NCBI RefSeq assembly: GCF_019703855.1
Contig: NZ_AP024086.1
Coordinates: 1,446,501-1,510,500, forward strand
Direction of reading: 5' to 3'
From: Desulfomarina profundi
Lineage (GTDB): Bacteria; Desulfobacterota; Desulfobulbia; Desulfobulbales; Desulfocapsaceae
Length of the DNA: 64,000 nt
Positions 51,817-62,200 of the stretch are shown in pieces; the first letter of the stretch is position 1, and every line of letters begins with the position of its first letter. The position numbers and the translations under genes are program-made. The notes under the pieces were generated by a model. That model was not told the origin of the DNA. It saw nothing but the letters and a program-made list of their open reading frames with translations, and searched no databases.

Positions 51817-52534
51817 AAATGACCGCCTTTTCAGCATTTCCGATCTGGAAGTTTCCTATGGCAGTATTGCTGCAATAAAAGGGATTTCTCTCGACGTAAA
51901 TCGTGGAGAAATTGTTACCATTCTTGGTGCGAACGGTGCAGGCAAGACAACTACCATGCGTACGATCAGTCAACTGATAAAGGCAAAGAGCGGATCCATT
52001 CGATTCAAGGAACATGAACTGACAAAACTGCCTGCCCATAAGGTTGTCAGTCTCGGGATAAGCCATTCTCCGGAAGGGAGAAAAGTGTTCGGCATTCTTT
52101 CGGTCGAAGAAAACCTTATGTTGGGAGCATATACAAGAAAAAAAGTTGACAGGGAGGTCCTCTCCTGGGTTTATGATCTTTTCCCCCGTCTTGAAGAGAG
52201 AAGAAGCCAGCTTGCGGGTACACTTTCAGGTGGTGAACAGCAGATGCTTGCCATAGGCAGGGCTTTGATGTGTAAACCTGAAATGCTGCTGCTTGATGAA
52301 CCGAGCCTTGGAATTGCTCCTATTCTGGTCAAAGCAATTTTTGCCCAGATTAAAAAAATTGCCCAGAGCGGTGTAACTGTTCTGCTTGTTGAGCAAAATG
52401 CTAAGGCGGCTCTGAAGCTGGCAGACAGAGGTTATGTTCTTGAAGTTGGTAAGATTGTTTTTTCGGGTTCCTCCGGAGAACTGCTGCAATCAAAACGGAT
52501 TCAGGAAGCCTATCTTGGGAAGCAGAAAAAATAA
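51800..52534 (+). CDS. livF: branched-chain amino acid ABC transporter ATP-binding protein LivF
   Basis: 244 residues at most. Walker A GANGAGKTT, LivF-type GISHSPEGRKVFGILSVEENLMLGAY, signature TLSGGEQQMLAIGRALM and Walker B MLLLDEPSLGIAP. The second ATPase of the system. The start may be GTG at 51800 or one of the two ATGs that follow (51803, 51806); all overlap the livG stop. The operon ends here and no strong terminator is seen before the EamA gene. Confidence 0.93.
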   Translation: MMMTSKNDRLFSISDLEVSYGSIAAIKGISLDVNRGEIVTILGANGAGKTTTMRTISQLIKAKSGSIRFKEHELTKLPAHKVVSLGISHSPEGRKVFGILSVEENLMLGAYTRKKVDREVLSWVYDLFPRLEERRSQLAGTLSGGEQQMLAIGRALMCKPEMLLLDEPSLGIAPILVKAIFAQIKKIAQSGVTVLLVEQNAKAALKLADRGYVLEVGKIVFSGSSGELLQSKRIQEAYLGKQKK

Positions 52535-52661
52535 TGTAACTGACACTCACTTTTCAACTGACTGTGATTACCAGCACAATTTTCTGTTCAGACAACACGG
52601 TAAGAACCGACAACATCATTGTCGAGCACTTGCAGATTGAGATGTTCGTTAAAACCTGCAG

Positions 52662-53567
52662 ATGAAAAAGCAGACAAAAGCATACCTCTATGGTTTTGCA
52701 GCTGTCAGTTTCTGGTCTACAATTGCCAGCGCCGGCAAGTTGTCTCTGCGTTACCTCACGCCCGTTGAGCTGTTGTTTTTCAGTTCGCTCGTTTCCTGTG
52801 TTGTCCTTTTTACCATACTCATTTTTCAAAAAAAACTCCCGGAACTGAAGAAAACCAGTCTGAAAGAACTGGGAGTTTCCCTCCTGTTCGGACTGCTGAA
52901 TCCGTTTCTTTATTACCTGGTACTTTTCAAGGCGTATGATCTTCTGCCGGCTCAGCAGGCACAGGCAATAAACTATACCTGGGCAATCACCCTGTCGTTG
53001 CTGTCAATCCCAATTCTCGGGCATAAGGTGAGGGGGATCCAATGGGTATGTATCGGCTTCAGTTATTTTGGAGTTCTGGTCATCGCGACCGGAGGAAATG
53101 TTATTTCCCTTCAGTTTGAAAATCCTTCCGGGGTTGGGTTGGCTCTGCTTTCCACGGTTATCTGGTCTCTCTACTGGATTTATAATACCAGGGACACACG
53201 GGACCCGCTGGTTGGGCTTTTTCTGAATTTTGCAACAGTCATGCCTCTTATTGTTTTGTATACATTATGGATTGGCAAAGGACCACTGTTGCGGATTACA
53301 CCGGGATTGGCTGGAGCGGCGTATATTGGTGTTTTTGAAATGGGCATCACCTTTGTTCTCTGGCTCTACGCTCTCAAGAAGACTGAAAGCAGTGCAAAGG
53401 TGGCAAATCTCATATTTATCTCACCTTTTCTTTCACTGTTCTTTATTCATTTCCTGGTTGGAGAAAAAATCCTCGGTTCGACCCTGGTTGGCCTGGCTTT
53501 TGTCATCTGTGGTCTTTCCCTTCAGGCATTTGCGGAATCAAAGAAAAAGCATCGAGCGGGCAGGTAA
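52662..53567 (+). CDS. EamA/DMT-superfamily transporter
   Basis: 301 residues with ten predicted membrane segments arranged as two EamA repeats: KAYLYGFAAVSFWSTIASAGKLSLRYL in the first, GLALLSTVIWSLYWIYNT in the second, and a final ILGSTLVGLAFVICGLSLQAF. Drug/metabolite exporters of this kind move amino acids or other small metabolites out of the cell. Location after the liv operon fits an amino-acid exporter, but it may be chance. ATG at 52662 has no strong ribosome site. Confidence 0.85.
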   Translation: MKKQTKAYLYGFAAVSFWSTIASAGKLSLRYLTPVELLFFSSLVSCVVLFTILIFQKKLPELKKTSLKELGVSLLFGLLNPFLYYLVLFKAYDLLPAQQAQAINYTWAITLSLLSIPILGHKVRGIQWVCIGFSYFGVLVIATGGNVISLQFENPSGVGLALLSTVIWSLYWIYNTRDTRDPLVGLFLNFATVMPLIVLYTLWIGKGPLLRITPGLAGAAYIGVFEMGITFVLWLYALKKTESSAKVANLIFISPFLSLFFIHFLVGEKILGSTLVGLAFVICGLSLQAFAESKKKHRAGR

Positions 53568-53609
53568 AAGATCATAAATAGTTTTTTATAATCTTTTTTC
53601 AATAATGTT

Positions 53610-54170
53610 TCAGGGTGATCTCAATGGAGGAAACTGTCCGAGTACTGATTCTACCATCGCATTCACTTCTGCTGTAATGGTTTCCGGAGATGAACTGGAG
53701 AACACATCTCCTGTACCGACACCTTGCCAGACAAGATCGTGTGTATTGCCGTAAAAAATGGAAATCACCAGTTTCCCAATACTGTACTGTCTTATACCTG
53801 ATCCGCTGTGCAGCGATATACCGCCATGACGACCAAACCAGCCGTATCCGTATCCAAAGGAAGGATAAAAGGGATCAGTCTCCAGACGTTGAATTGTTGA
53901 ATATGAGTAGGAAACCAGGAGATCAGGATGTTCTTTCAGTGAAAAACCACGAGAAAACATGGAATTCTCAATTGCGTTTCTGAAACGTTTGTCCAGGAGT
54001 TGATTTTCTGATTCCCTGTCGGAAGCTTCATGTTTTTCTGAATCCCAGTTAAAGGAGGATGTGAATTTAAAGTGAAAAGAAGTATCATAATCCTGAGTCA
54101 CTCTGGTTGTCGCACATCCGGAGAGAAACAGGATTGAAAACAGTAGAAACGTCAGGGTATGGGGCTTCAT
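53610..54170 (-). CDS. DUF4136-like lipoprotein
   Basis: 186 residues from the ATG at 54170, chosen because GAGG lies about 6 bp before it and the lipoprotein signal follows directly. The signal HTLTFLLFSILFLSGCATT contains the LSGC lipobox. The mature part (DYDTSFHFKFTSSFNW, DLLVSYSYSTIQR, DLVWQGVGTGDV, AEVNAMVESVLGQFPP) matches the DUF4136 pattern. It is an outer- or inner-membrane-anchored periplasmic protein of unknown function. It is convergent with the EamA gene (42 bp between stops). Confidence 0.8.
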   Translation of the reverse strand: MKPHTLTFLLFSILFLSGCATTRVTQDYDTSFHFKFTSSFNWDSEKHEASDRESENQLLDKRFRNAIENSMFSRGFSLKEHPDLLVSYSYSTIQRLETDPFYPSFGYGYGWFGRHGGISLHSGSGIRQYSIGKLVISIFYGNTHDLVWQGVGTGDVFSSSSPETITAEVNAMVESVLGQFPPLRSP

Positions 54171-54243
54171 ATTTACCTCACCGGTTTGTATTTTACACAC
54201 TCACCATAAAATTGCTCACGGTGTCAGGATACTCTATAGTGGT

Positions 54244-54283
54244 TGCCCATAAATGGCCTTTTTACCCGATTGTTGCGTCGTCC
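54244..54283. repeat. dispersed repeat R2, copy b
   Basis: TGCCCATAAATGGCCTTTTT followed by ACCCGATTGTTGCGTCGTCC. It matches copies a and c (39381 and 56192). It lies in the gap between the DUF4136 gene and lepA. Confidence 0.65.
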
Positions 54284-54291
54284 CTGGCAAC

Positions 54292-56084
54292 TTACTGATC
54301 AGATTTCAAAACGGCTAAAAAAGCGTTTTGTGGAATATCCACATTACCAACTGTTTTCATCCTTTTTTTTCCGGCTTTCTGCTTTTCAAGCAGTTTCCGT
54401 TTTCTTGTGATATCCCCCCGTAGCATTTGGCAGTAACATCCTTTCGCATGGCGGAAACATTCGTCCTGGCAATGATTGTCCCACCGATTGCAGCTTGAAT
54501 GGCAATTTTAAACATCTGGCGGGGGATTTCCTTTTTAAGAACTTCACAGGCCACAAGACCTCTGGCTCTTGCATTGTTACGATGGACAAGCTGGGAGAGG
54601 GCATCAACAACCTCCCCGTTGACGAGTATGTCGAGTTTAACCAGATCACTTTTGCGGTGATCGAGCATTTCATAGTCAAAAGAACCGTATCCCTGTGTCA
54701 CAGATTTCAATCGGTCATAAAAGTCATAAATAACTTCTGAAAGGGGCAGCTCGCACTGAAATTCAATTCGACCCGGCATGGGGTAGTGAAAACTTGTATT
54801 TTCTCCTCGCCTGTCCATGCAGAGGGTCATGACAACACCCATATATTTTTCAGGGATAAGAATAGTGGCTTTAATAAATGGTTCCTCGATTTTATCAATA
54901 TGTGCAGGGTCTGGAAAGTGGGCCGGGTTATCAACAATTTTCCGTGAACCGTCCGAAAGGTGAAAAATATACTGGACGGATGGGACAGTAAGGATGAGAG
55001 AAATGTCAAATTCCCGCTCAAGTCTTTCCTGAATGACTTCCAGGTGCAACAGACCAAGAAAACCACACCTGAAACCAAAGCCGAGCGCAGCTGAGGAGTC
55101 TTTTTCAAAAGTCAGAGCTGCATCGTTCAGTTTCAGTTTTTCCAGGGCCGCAGCAAGATCCTCATAATCATCCGTTGAAATTGGGTAAATTGACGAAAAA
55201 ACTACCTGCTGAACTTCACGGAAGCCTGGGAGAGGCTCGGGACAGGGGTTGCTCTTCAGGGTGATCGTGTCTCCCGGCCGCGTATCTTCAACAGTTTTAA
55301 TACCGGCAAGAATGTATCCGACCTGTCCGGCAGTAAGTTTTTTCTGTGGTTCCTTTTCAAATTTGAAGAGCCCGGTTTCCTCAACCTTATATTCTTTACC
55401 ATTGGACATAAATCTGATGATATCACCAGGTCTTACTGTACCATTTATAATCCGGACGGAGATTATCGTTCCCCTGAACGGATCATAGGTGGCATCAAAA
55501 ATCAGGGCCTGAAGAGGTGCGTCAGGGTCTCCTTCCGGTGGCGGAAGATTTTTCACAATGGCTTCAAGAATATCTTTGACTCCGGTACCTACTTTGGCAG
55601 AGCAGAACTGTACCAGGTCACTGTCCAGGCCGAGGTCCTCATCTATCTGGAGGGCAACGGTTTCCGGATCAGCTGAGGGAAGATCTATTTTATTGATTAC
55701 GGGAATAATTTCGAGATCATTTTCCATTGCCAGATACAGATTTGCCAACGTCTGAGCCTCGACTCCCTGGGCGGCATCTATAAGGAGTAGCGCACCTTCA
55801 CAGGATGTCAGCGCTCGTGAAACTTCATAGCTGAAATCAACATGGCCCGGGGTGTCCACCAGGTTCAGAAAATACTGTTTACCATCATCTGCGGTGTAGG
55901 GCAGACAAATGGTCTGGCTCTTGATGGTGATACCTCTCTCCCTTTCGATGTCCATGTTGTCAAGGAGCTGGTCTTTGAATTCCCTTGCTGAGACCATATT
56001 GCAGAGTTGAATCATACGGTCCGCCAGGGTGGACTTTCCATGATCAATATGGGCGATAATACTGAAGTTGCGAATATTATTCAT
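54292..56084 (-). CDS. lepA: elongation factor 4 (LepA), with a frameshift near the C-terminus
   Basis: Reading from 56084, the G-domain has [22 protein letters not shown] and [10 protein letters not shown]; the later domains and the C-terminal [19 protein letters not shown] region are LepA-typical. The uninterrupted frame stops at 54357 with a tail ([18 protein letters not shown]) unlike LepA. In the next frame the normal ending follows at once: [20 protein letters not shown], then [17 protein letters not shown], with a stop at 54292. Adding one base to the 6-C run (+ strand 54414-54419) restores a full-length protein of about 598 residues. The gene product is a ribosomal back-translocation GTPase; given its conservation, sequencing error is more likely than real damage. 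Confidence 0.88.
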
Positions 56085-56191
56085 TGTTACAGGATATCAG
56101 GATAGGAAGAAATAGTTAACTCTTGAAGAGAGATTGGAAAATAAAACAATTTGAGTGAAAAAATAAAATGGTTGGATACTGAGCCTGTGTC

Positions 56192-56231
56192 TGCCCATAA
56201 ATGGCCTTTTTGCCCGATTTCTGCGTCGCTA
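56192..56231. repeat. dispersed repeat R2, copy c
   Basis: TGCCCATAAATGGCCTTTTT followed by GCCCGATTTCTGCGTCGCTA. It matches copies a and b; the similarity to copy a may continue downstream in degraded form. It lies in the 419-bp region between lepA and rpoH, which otherwise holds only the rpoH promoter region. Confidence 0.65.
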
Positions 56232-56428
56232 CGAAAAATAAAAATGCTCACATATGCCTGATAGGCTGCGCTTCTTATTTTCCTATGCTCCTTGAACTTG
56301 AACAAAAAATCTCATTTCTGGACAGACACTAGCATAAAATATGAATTTATAAAATAGATTTTCCACATTTACTCTCCTGTGGTACCATGGAAATGAAGGG
56401 TGGTAAATCAAATTGAAGTATATAATTA

Positions 56429-56456
56429 TTGCACTTTAATTCGAGTAGAGTAAAAT
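56429..56456 (+). promoter_or_regulatory. probable rpoH promoter
   Basis: TTGCAC (56429-56434) and TAAAAT (56451-56456) are 16 bp apart, about 50 bp before the rpoH ATG. The match to the sigma70 consensus is moderate. Confidence 0.4.
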
Positions 56457-56503
56457 CCAAATCTTTTCTATATTTTCTGGACAATTTTTCCGGAGAGAGA
56501 TGC

Positions 56504-57481
56504 ATGAGTAAAGTTACAAAAACTGATCAAGCCCAAAAAAGCGCAGAAAAAGGGTATGAAAACCCCCTGGTTGCCGTATCGGATGAAGAAAATCTACCGG
56601 CACTCAGCAATCCGGCTCTGCACAGGTATTTGCAGGAGATCAGTCAATATGAGTTACTGACCAGAGAAGAAACCGATGAGCTTGCCATACGATTCAGGGA
56701 GGAGGGAGACCAGGATGCAGCTTACCGTCTTGTGTCCTCAAATCTTCGGCTGGTGGTCAAAGTTGCCATGGATTTCCAGAAATATTGGATGCAGAATTTC
56801 ATGGATCTAATCCAGGAAGGAAATGTCGGGCTCGTCCAGGCTACAAAAAAATTTGATCCCTACCGGGGTGTAAAATTTTCCTACTATGCTGCATACTGGA
56901 TCAGGGCCTACGTTCTCAAGTTTATCATGGACAACTGGAGGCTGGTGAAGATCGGCACGACCCAGGCACAGCGGAAACTGTTTTTCAGCCTGAATAAGGA
57001 AAGAAAACTGCTTGAAGCACAGGGGTTTCAGGCGGAACCCAAGTTGCTCGCTGAAAGGTTAAATGTTAAGGAAAAGGAAGTCATAGAAATGGGTCAGCGA
57101 ATGGACAACTGGGATGTCTCCCTGGAAAGTCCGGTTCGTTCCGACTCTGACGATGAACAGAAAAACTTTCTCCCCAGCAACGGTCCGGGAATTGAATCAA
57201 CTGTTGCAGGTAAAGAGATTAAGGTGAAACTTGCAGAACTTCTCGATATCTTAAAAGATAGATTGAATGACAAGGAGAGGATGATTCTGGAAAAAAGGTT
57301 GTTGACGGATGAACCGTTGACCTTGCAGAATATTGCAGACAAATTTGCCATATCCCGGGAAAGAGTACGACAGATTGAAGTCAACCTGCTTAAAAAGATG
57401 AAAAAATATCTTGAGGCGGAAATGCCTGATATCGTAGATTATTTTGATGGTGAGAAAATTGTTATCCACTCCGATCGTTAA
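56504..57481 (+). CDS. rpoH: RNA polymerase sigma-32 factor (RpoH)
   Basis: 325 residues from the ATG at 56504, with GGAGAGAG about 8 bp before it; an in-frame extension from 56429 would include the promoter region. Region 1.2/2: LHRYLQEISQYELLTREE, FMDLIQEGNVGLVQATKKFD, FSYYAAYWIRAYVLKFI. The RpoH box is represented by QAQRKLFFSLNKERK. Region 4: TLQNIADKFAISRERVRQIE. It directs heat-shock-type transcription. The C-terminal extension (AEMPDIVDYFDGEKIVI) is short. Confidence 0.92.
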   Translation: MSKVTKTDQAQKSAEKGYENPLVAVSDEENLPALSNPALHRYLQEISQYELLTREETDELAIRFREEGDQDAAYRLVSSNLRLVVKVAMDFQKYWMQNFMDLIQEGNVGLVQATKKFDPYRGVKFSYYAAYWIRAYVLKFIMDNWRLVKIGTTQAQRKLFFSLNKERKLLEAQGFQAEPKLLAERLNVKEKEVIEMGQRMDNWDVSLESPVRSDSDDEQKNFLPSNGPGIESTVAGKEIKVKLAELLDILKDRLNDKERMILEKRLLTDEPLTLQNIADKFAISRERVRQIEVNLLKKMKKYLEAEMPDIVDYFDGEKIVIHSDR

Positions 57482-57615
57482 ACATCCCTTCATTCTTTCC
57501 TTCTCGAACTGATCTTTATAGAGCAACAGTCGCGTAAATTCAGAAACAGGCGGCTGTCTTCCTGAAAGTTATGGATACTGTTGCCAAAAACATAACATAA
57601 AACAAATATATTATT

Positions 57616-58796
57616 ATGAAAGTACCTCTGCTAGACCTTCATGCTCAGCTGGAATATCTCGAAGATGATCTGATTGAAGCTGTTACCCGGGTTGTCAGGT
57701 CAACCCGATATATCCAGGGACCTGAAGTCACCGGACTTGAAGAAGAAATTGCCCGATACTGCGGTACTGAGTTTGGTGTTGCCGTCTCCAGCGGAACTGA
57801 TGCTCTGCTTATTTCCCTTATGAGTATCGGGATAGGGCAGGGAGACCTGGTTTTAACGACGCCTTATTCATTTTTCGCAACAATGGGTGTTATTCTGCGA
57901 GTGGGAGCTGTACCGGTTTTTGCAGACATTGACCCTGTTTCATACAATATCGATCCTGAAAACGTAGCTGAAATCCTGGAAAAAGATAAGGGACAGCAAA
58001 TTAAGGCGATCATTCCTGTGCACCTGTATGGCCAGTGTGCAGATATGGACAGTCTCATGGAAATTGCAGGGCAATATAATATCCCTGTCATTGAAGATGC
58101 AGCCCAGGCAATTGGAGCCGAATATCCTTCAGGAAAAGGAGATTCAATTCAATACGGACGAGCCGGGTCTTTTGGATTGTGCGGTTGTTTTTCATTTTTT
58201 CCCAGTAAGAATCTTGGCGGCATTGGTGATGGGGAATGGTCGTTACCAATGACAGAGAATTTGCGGAAAAACTGGTCCTCATGCGAAACCATGGAGCATG
58301 GCCAAAATACTATCACAGTATGGTCGGCGGAAATTTCAGAATGGACCCCATACAATCTGCTGCCCTACGGGTAAAGCTGCCATATCTTGACAGGTGGCAC
58401 CGGGAAAGGGGAGCTAATGCCGAGGCCTATAATCGACTTTTCGCAGATACAAAACTTGTAGAGGAAAGAATCATCCAGTTGCCTGTGTCCGTGTATGATC
58501 GCATGGAAAAGGACAACGGGGAAACCAGGAATCATCATATATATAATCAATATATTCTACGTGTAAAAGAAAGAGACCGACTGCGTGACTGGCTTGTTGA
58601 AAACGATATCGGCTGCGAAATTTATTATCCGGTCCCCCTGCACAGACAGGAGTGTCTCGAGAAAGAGGTTTCATCAATTTCCTGTCCTGAGGCTGAAAAA
58701 GCAGCGGAAGAAACTATTGCCTTGCCGATTTATCCTGAATTGACAAGAAAGATGCAGGAGTATATCGTCCAGACAATTGTCAATTTTTATTCATAA
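57616..58796 (+). pseudogene. DegT/DnrJ/EryC1 aminotransferase, interrupted by a frameshift
   Basis: The first part (57616-58234) reads VPLLDLHAQLEYLEDDL, SSGTDALLISLMSIGI, EDAAQAIGAEY, GCFSFFPSKNLGGIGDG. The frame then runs into unrelated sequence, while the next frame continues MVVTNDREFAEKLVLMRNHG and goes on to 58796. One base added in the 4-G run at 58231-58234 joins them into about 393 residues; Lys in PSKNLGG is the PLP lysine. The enzyme would aminate a keto-sugar of a surface-glycan precursor. It stands alone between rpoH and the TPR/barrel gene. Sequencing undercall is the simplest explanation. Confidence 0.8.
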
Positions 58797-59257
58797 TCCT
58801 GAACCAGTGACTCTTCAATGGCGAAGCGGGTTTATACCATATCTAAATATATGCAATTGCCAATCCCGCAGGGCAAGAGAATAAAGAAAAAAAGTGCAGG
58901 ACTTAGATCCCAGATGTATGCATCGCTTCTCTGCTTCCTGATGTTCGATTACGGGGTACCATATTCAAATGGAATCTGGTATTCTTCCTGTAACCACCTG
59001 TTTGAGGTATCTTGAATTCGTGACGGTTTTGTGATCATGTTTTAATTAATGTATTGAAAATACTAGCAAAGTATTTTACATGGTTGATTAAAAATTGCTT
59101 GCTGGCCGGCTGGGCATCAGTGCACTCACGGATTCAACGGTAAATTGATCAGTTTCGTGAGAAAACTGACGTGTTCAGCGTAAGAAGAGAAGGGGGCGAC
59201 AGTACCCCTTGTTCTTACCCTGTTTCCCGCATCTCCTGAAGAGCTATAGTTTCCTGA
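58797..59257. other. 461-bp intergenic region before the TPR/barrel gene
   Basis: No convincing gene; a 65-codon frame at 58818 has neither a ribosome site nor recognisable content. It contains AAAATACT/AGTATTTT (about 59057-59078) and a larger hairpin at 59180-59218. Confidence 0.5.
59180..59218 (+). promoter_or_regulatory. leader hairpin upstream of the TPR/barrel gene
   Basis: GTAAGAAGAGAAGGGG and CCCCTTGTTCTTAC form a stem of about 13 pairs with a small bulge around GCGACAGTA. It lies 40 bp before the proposed start and lacks a T run, so it looks like a leader structure and not a simple terminator. Confidence 0.45.
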
Positions 59258-62200
59258 ATGAAAGCGGATTTCACTCAATCGGACCTGGCCGGATATTCTC
59301 TTGGAATGGTTTCTTTTGTAAAGATTTTCATATCTGTAATCTTTGTGCTCATTCTGATTTTTTCCCCGTCCCAGTCATGTGTCGCTGCTGAAATAGCACC
59401 AGCCCGTACTATTACAGTCGTTGCGGTAAGTCCGGATGTTCCTGAATGGAAGAAAATATGGGACAGTGCCAGAAAAAAAGTCAAAGCGGGTGATTATAAC
59501 TCTGCTGTTTTATTGTATGAAAAATTACATATACTTAAGCCCAATATTGAAGAGGCAAACTGGGAATATTTTAAAGTCCTGATGAACAAGGGGCAGATCG
59601 TTGAAGCAACCAAAATAATCAATTCTCTTCTGGAGAAGAATCCCTCTAAAATTGAATATCTTCTCGGATCTGGAAATATTCTTCTTTTTGAAAAAAAATA
59701 CAATTCCGCTCTAAAACAATTTGGGAGGGTTTATGAATTTGACCCGGCCGGCGGCTCTTCTGTTAATGCTTTGAAAGGAATGATTGCAAGCCTTGAGGGT
59801 ACAAAAAAAAATAATGTCCTTTTACCTCTGCTTGAACAGCTCCATCTTCGGCAAAATACGGATAGTGATACGATCAAAAAGCTGGTTGAGACTGCAGGTG
59901 CCCTTGGGAAAAACGATAAAGTCCTGCACTATTTTTCACTGTTAAGGCAAAAAAAACAGTTAAAAGATATTGACAGTAAAATACTTTTTCTGGTCGCTGG
60001 AGTATTGGAAAAAAAAGATGAAAGAAAGGAGGCAAGTCAATTGTGGGAAGAGTATTTGAGACGAACCGTTGATTACCTTCCATTCCACGAAAAACTTGTC
60101 GCCTACTATCTCGACTCCGGGAAAAGAAAATCGGCACTGCCTCATCTGATACAACTGAGCCGGAGCAGTCAGGCGGATGATGTACTTTTAAAACAAATTG
60201 CTGAAATCTATCTGCATGCTGTCGGGCGTCCTGATAAAGCACTTGCCTATTTTGAAAAATACCTGGCAAAACACCCTGAAGACAGAAAAATAAAGAAAAA
60301 AATCAAAACTATCCAGACAATACTTGCCAATGATTTTCTCGCCATTGTGGAAAATGATGGTGCATGGCTGCTGTGGAAGGATCTGGCCCAAATTACCCCG
60401 AACCGTCTCGCTATTTACAGGGAAATGGCAACTCTTCTAGAAAAGAAAGGGAAGAAAGATGAGCTTTTTGAAGTATTGAAAATCATTCAGCACCACAATC
60501 CTGAGGACACAAAAACACTGTATAAGATAATTTTCATTTGTCGGGAGAAGAAAAATTATTCTCTTGCCCTGCAATATCTGCAGAAATTACCTGAGTCAAC
60601 CCAAAACACAAAAAAGTTTTTTCTTCTTAAAGGTGATCTGGAATATATGTCAGGGCGGGAAACATCTTCTCTTGACTCCTATGCAAATGGATTGAAAAAA
60701 GATGAAAAGGATTTGAGACTCAGGCAGACCTGTATACGTTTAGCAGGGCGGCTTGGACTTGTCGACAGGGTAAATTCCCTTTTTGCGGGTACTCCGAATT
60801 CCCCGGAAAATGTCAATTATTTTGAATTTATATTTAATTATCTAGAACAATTGGAATATAATTTTTTCTTTTCCTCCCTGGATACGTCTCTTGGTAAGTA
60901 TCTGAAACTGTTTGAAGATAATCCACAGCAAATCTTGAAACTGAGACTTTTACAGGAAAAAAGCCTGAGGGAAAGGGGGAATCAGGCAAAAGCAGAAGAA
61001 CTGCTCAGGTCAATTGTTGCAAAAGAAGGTGCTGTTCCCGAGGTGTTTTTCAACCTTGCAATTCATAATTCTGAAGCACGGGATATTTCCGCCGCAAGAG
61101 TCTGGAAAAATGCCTTTGTTCAGTTTTTCCCCACCGACCGAAAGATTGGAGAAAACAGAAAGTATGAAAGGAAGAAAAATTATCTGGAAGGGATGATCAG
61201 TCTGGCGGAAGGAGACGTGGAACAGGCAGTTTCAAGAATAGTGACTCTGGAAAATCTCAGGCTGAAAAAAAAGAAACGATTAACCCTGTCAGACCTGGAA
61301 TACAAACTCAAAAAGAAACTCTGCTGGTTGTTACTGGAAAATGGTAATATTGATGGAAGTGAAGAGCTGTTGAAAGAGTTTTCAAATATAAGGGAGTTTG
61401 ATCCGGAACGTGTGGTTTTGAGACATGCATTGGGGACTCTTTCTGGTAAAACAAAAGAAAATCCAGAAAATGATAGCCTGTATATCAACAAGCAACCAGT
61501 GTTGAGCAGATTCCTCCAGGTTGCGATGACTGCCCTGCATCACAATGAGTTTGATTTAGGCTCTCAGATTGTTAAAACAGTTTTAAAACAAGTTCCCGGG
61601 TCAATGCTGGGAAGGAATCTTCTTGCAGAATTCGCTTATTATTCTGGAGAGATGCAGCAACCTGTCACTATTTATAAAAAAATAGTAAAAAAATACCCAT
61701 CGGAAAAATATTTTATTAAAAAACTTGTCACGAGTGAAGGCAAACTTGAAAACTATCAGCAGGGGTTGTCCATTCTCACTCAAAACAATGCAAGGCTTCT
61801 TGAGGTATTAACAACTCCATCTTTTTCCCTTTCAAATGCTGATTTTGAAGAAGTACTTCTTTTTGCAAGAATGCAATGGGGGGTTGGAAATCGGGATGAA
61901 TCTCTCAAACTGTATGAGTTTCTTCTTAATCCACCGGTTGTTGATTTACTGGAGAAGAGATTTGAATTTGAAGAGATTTATTATCTTTATTTGACAAAAG
62001 AAAGATCTTTCTGGAACTCGTTGAAATTCCTTTTGCAGACAAAACCGGAAATAGTAGCCGAGCTGATGCAACCGTCGTTTCTCATCGATAATATGGGAAA
62101 CGAAACCGGGAAAATCATAGCGGAATATTACAGTCTCTATACCTGGCAGAAATTAATTGAAAACGAGTACCTTGCAAGAAAGGCCATAGTCAGAAGAGAT

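Noticed and set aside
54292-54420. lepA as a genuinely truncated gene
   Set aside because: The normal LepA C-terminus is intact in the next frame directly after a C run, so a sequencing indel is far more likely.
58818-59015. 65-codon forward frame
   Set aside because: No ribosome site, no family resemblance, and unusual composition; probably chance in an intergenic region.
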